A DNA stretch of 5,063 nt from B18-G4 sp003648575 (lineage in GTDB: Bacteria; Bacteroidota; Bacteroidia; Bacteroidales; B18-G4): the NCBI GenBank assembly GCA_029942245.1, contig JAOZTN010000144.1, forward strand, positions 1 through 5,063. The letters run 5' to 3'. The notes under the pieces are model-generated. The model saw only the letters and a list, made by a program, of their open reading frames with translations. It was not told the origin of the DNA and did not search any database. The translations under genes and the position numbers were made by a program. Shown here one piece after another: positions 4,936 to 5,063 of this stretch. Within the stretch, counting starts at the first letter, position 1, and every line of letters starts with the position of its first letter.

Positions 4936-5063
4936 GGCATAAGTAATAAGGCATAAGGCATAAGGCATAGGGCATAGGGCATAGGGCATAGGGCATAAGG
5001 CATAAGTAATAGGGCATAAGGCATAAGTAATAGGGCATAAGGCATAAGTAATAGGGCATAAGG
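4936..5063. repeat. Heptamer tandem array GGCATAR / GTAATAR, 18 units plus 2 bp
   Basis: The array starts 2 nt after the terminator T-tract and stays in perfect 7-bp phase to the window edge. The units are GGCATAA, GGCATAG and a variant GTAATAA/GTAATAG (at 4943, 5006, 5027 and 5048). Four consecutive GGCATAG units lie at 4964-4991. Every unit ends in TAA or TAG on the plus strand, so the sense direction of the preceding gene is closed in all three frames. On the minus strand the array is open and yields only a low-complexity MPYALC-type translation that should not be called a gene. The array continues past the window. Confidence 0.95.
4992..5054. repeat. Higher-order 21-bp repeat within the heptamer array, three copies
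   Basis: Three identical 21-bp blocks, each made of two GGCATAA units followed by one GTAATAG, lie at 4992-5012, 5013-5033 and 5034-5054. A fourth begins at 5055. The exact identity of the blocks indicates recent duplication of a three-heptamer segment, which is how such arrays expand by slippage or recombination. Confidence 0.9.

Noticed and set aside
4792..4989. 65-residue minus-strand reading frame with MPYALC repeats
   Set aside because: It is a translation of the heptamer array, the terminator and the antisense of the sulfurtransferase 3' end; there is no family signal.
4936..5063. CRISPR array
   Set aside because: The units are 7 bp in unbroken tandem, without unique spacers.

Overview
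The window looks chromosomal and most likely comes from a Bacteroidota bacterium, probably Bacteroidales-like. The evidence is: TAnnTTTG-type promoter elements; AT-rich leaders without a Shine-Dalgarno sequence; a lipoprotein whose mature N-terminus carries an acidic SDDDEE stretch resembling the Bacteroidota surface-export signal; and short TAR-ending heptamer arrays (R = A or G) at gene ends. A finer taxonomic placement is not supportable from this sequence alone.

Layout. The left third is read leftward. It holds a Crp/Fnr-family regulator (748-1443) followed 18 nt later by pssA, phosphatidylserine synthase (28-729). The pssA stop codon lies inside a TACTGCY heptamer array (Y = C or T) at the window edge. 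A 228-nt divergent intergenic region (1444-1671) carries a promoter-like element in each direction and a 6-7-6 inverted repeat. To the right, three genes are read rightward: a lipoprotein with two rhodanese-like domains (1672-2655), a hairpin with a T-run (2698-2758), an OprP/OprO-type outer-membrane porin (2787-3977), and a signal-peptide-bearing tandem-rhodanese sulfurtransferase (3996-4853). A strong bidirectional-looking terminator (4904-4933) closes the unit. An 18-unit heptamer array (4936-5063) follows and runs off the window.

How the genes may work together. The three right-hand products are all predicted to be exported: one surface or outer-membrane lipoprotein with two rhodanese-type cysteines, one anion-type beta-barrel, and one periplasmic sulfurtransferase. 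This suggests a cell-envelope unit that binds, moves or converts a sulfur, or possibly selenium or tellurium, oxyanion or sulfane compound across the outer membrane, perhaps under control of the divergent Crp/Fnr protein. A rhodanese-lipoprotein plus porin pair is reminiscent of ExtH/ExtI of Geobacter. The window contains no CxxCH haem-binding motif, so no cytochrome partner is visible. The substrate and the physical association are inference. pssA is a housekeeping neighbour.
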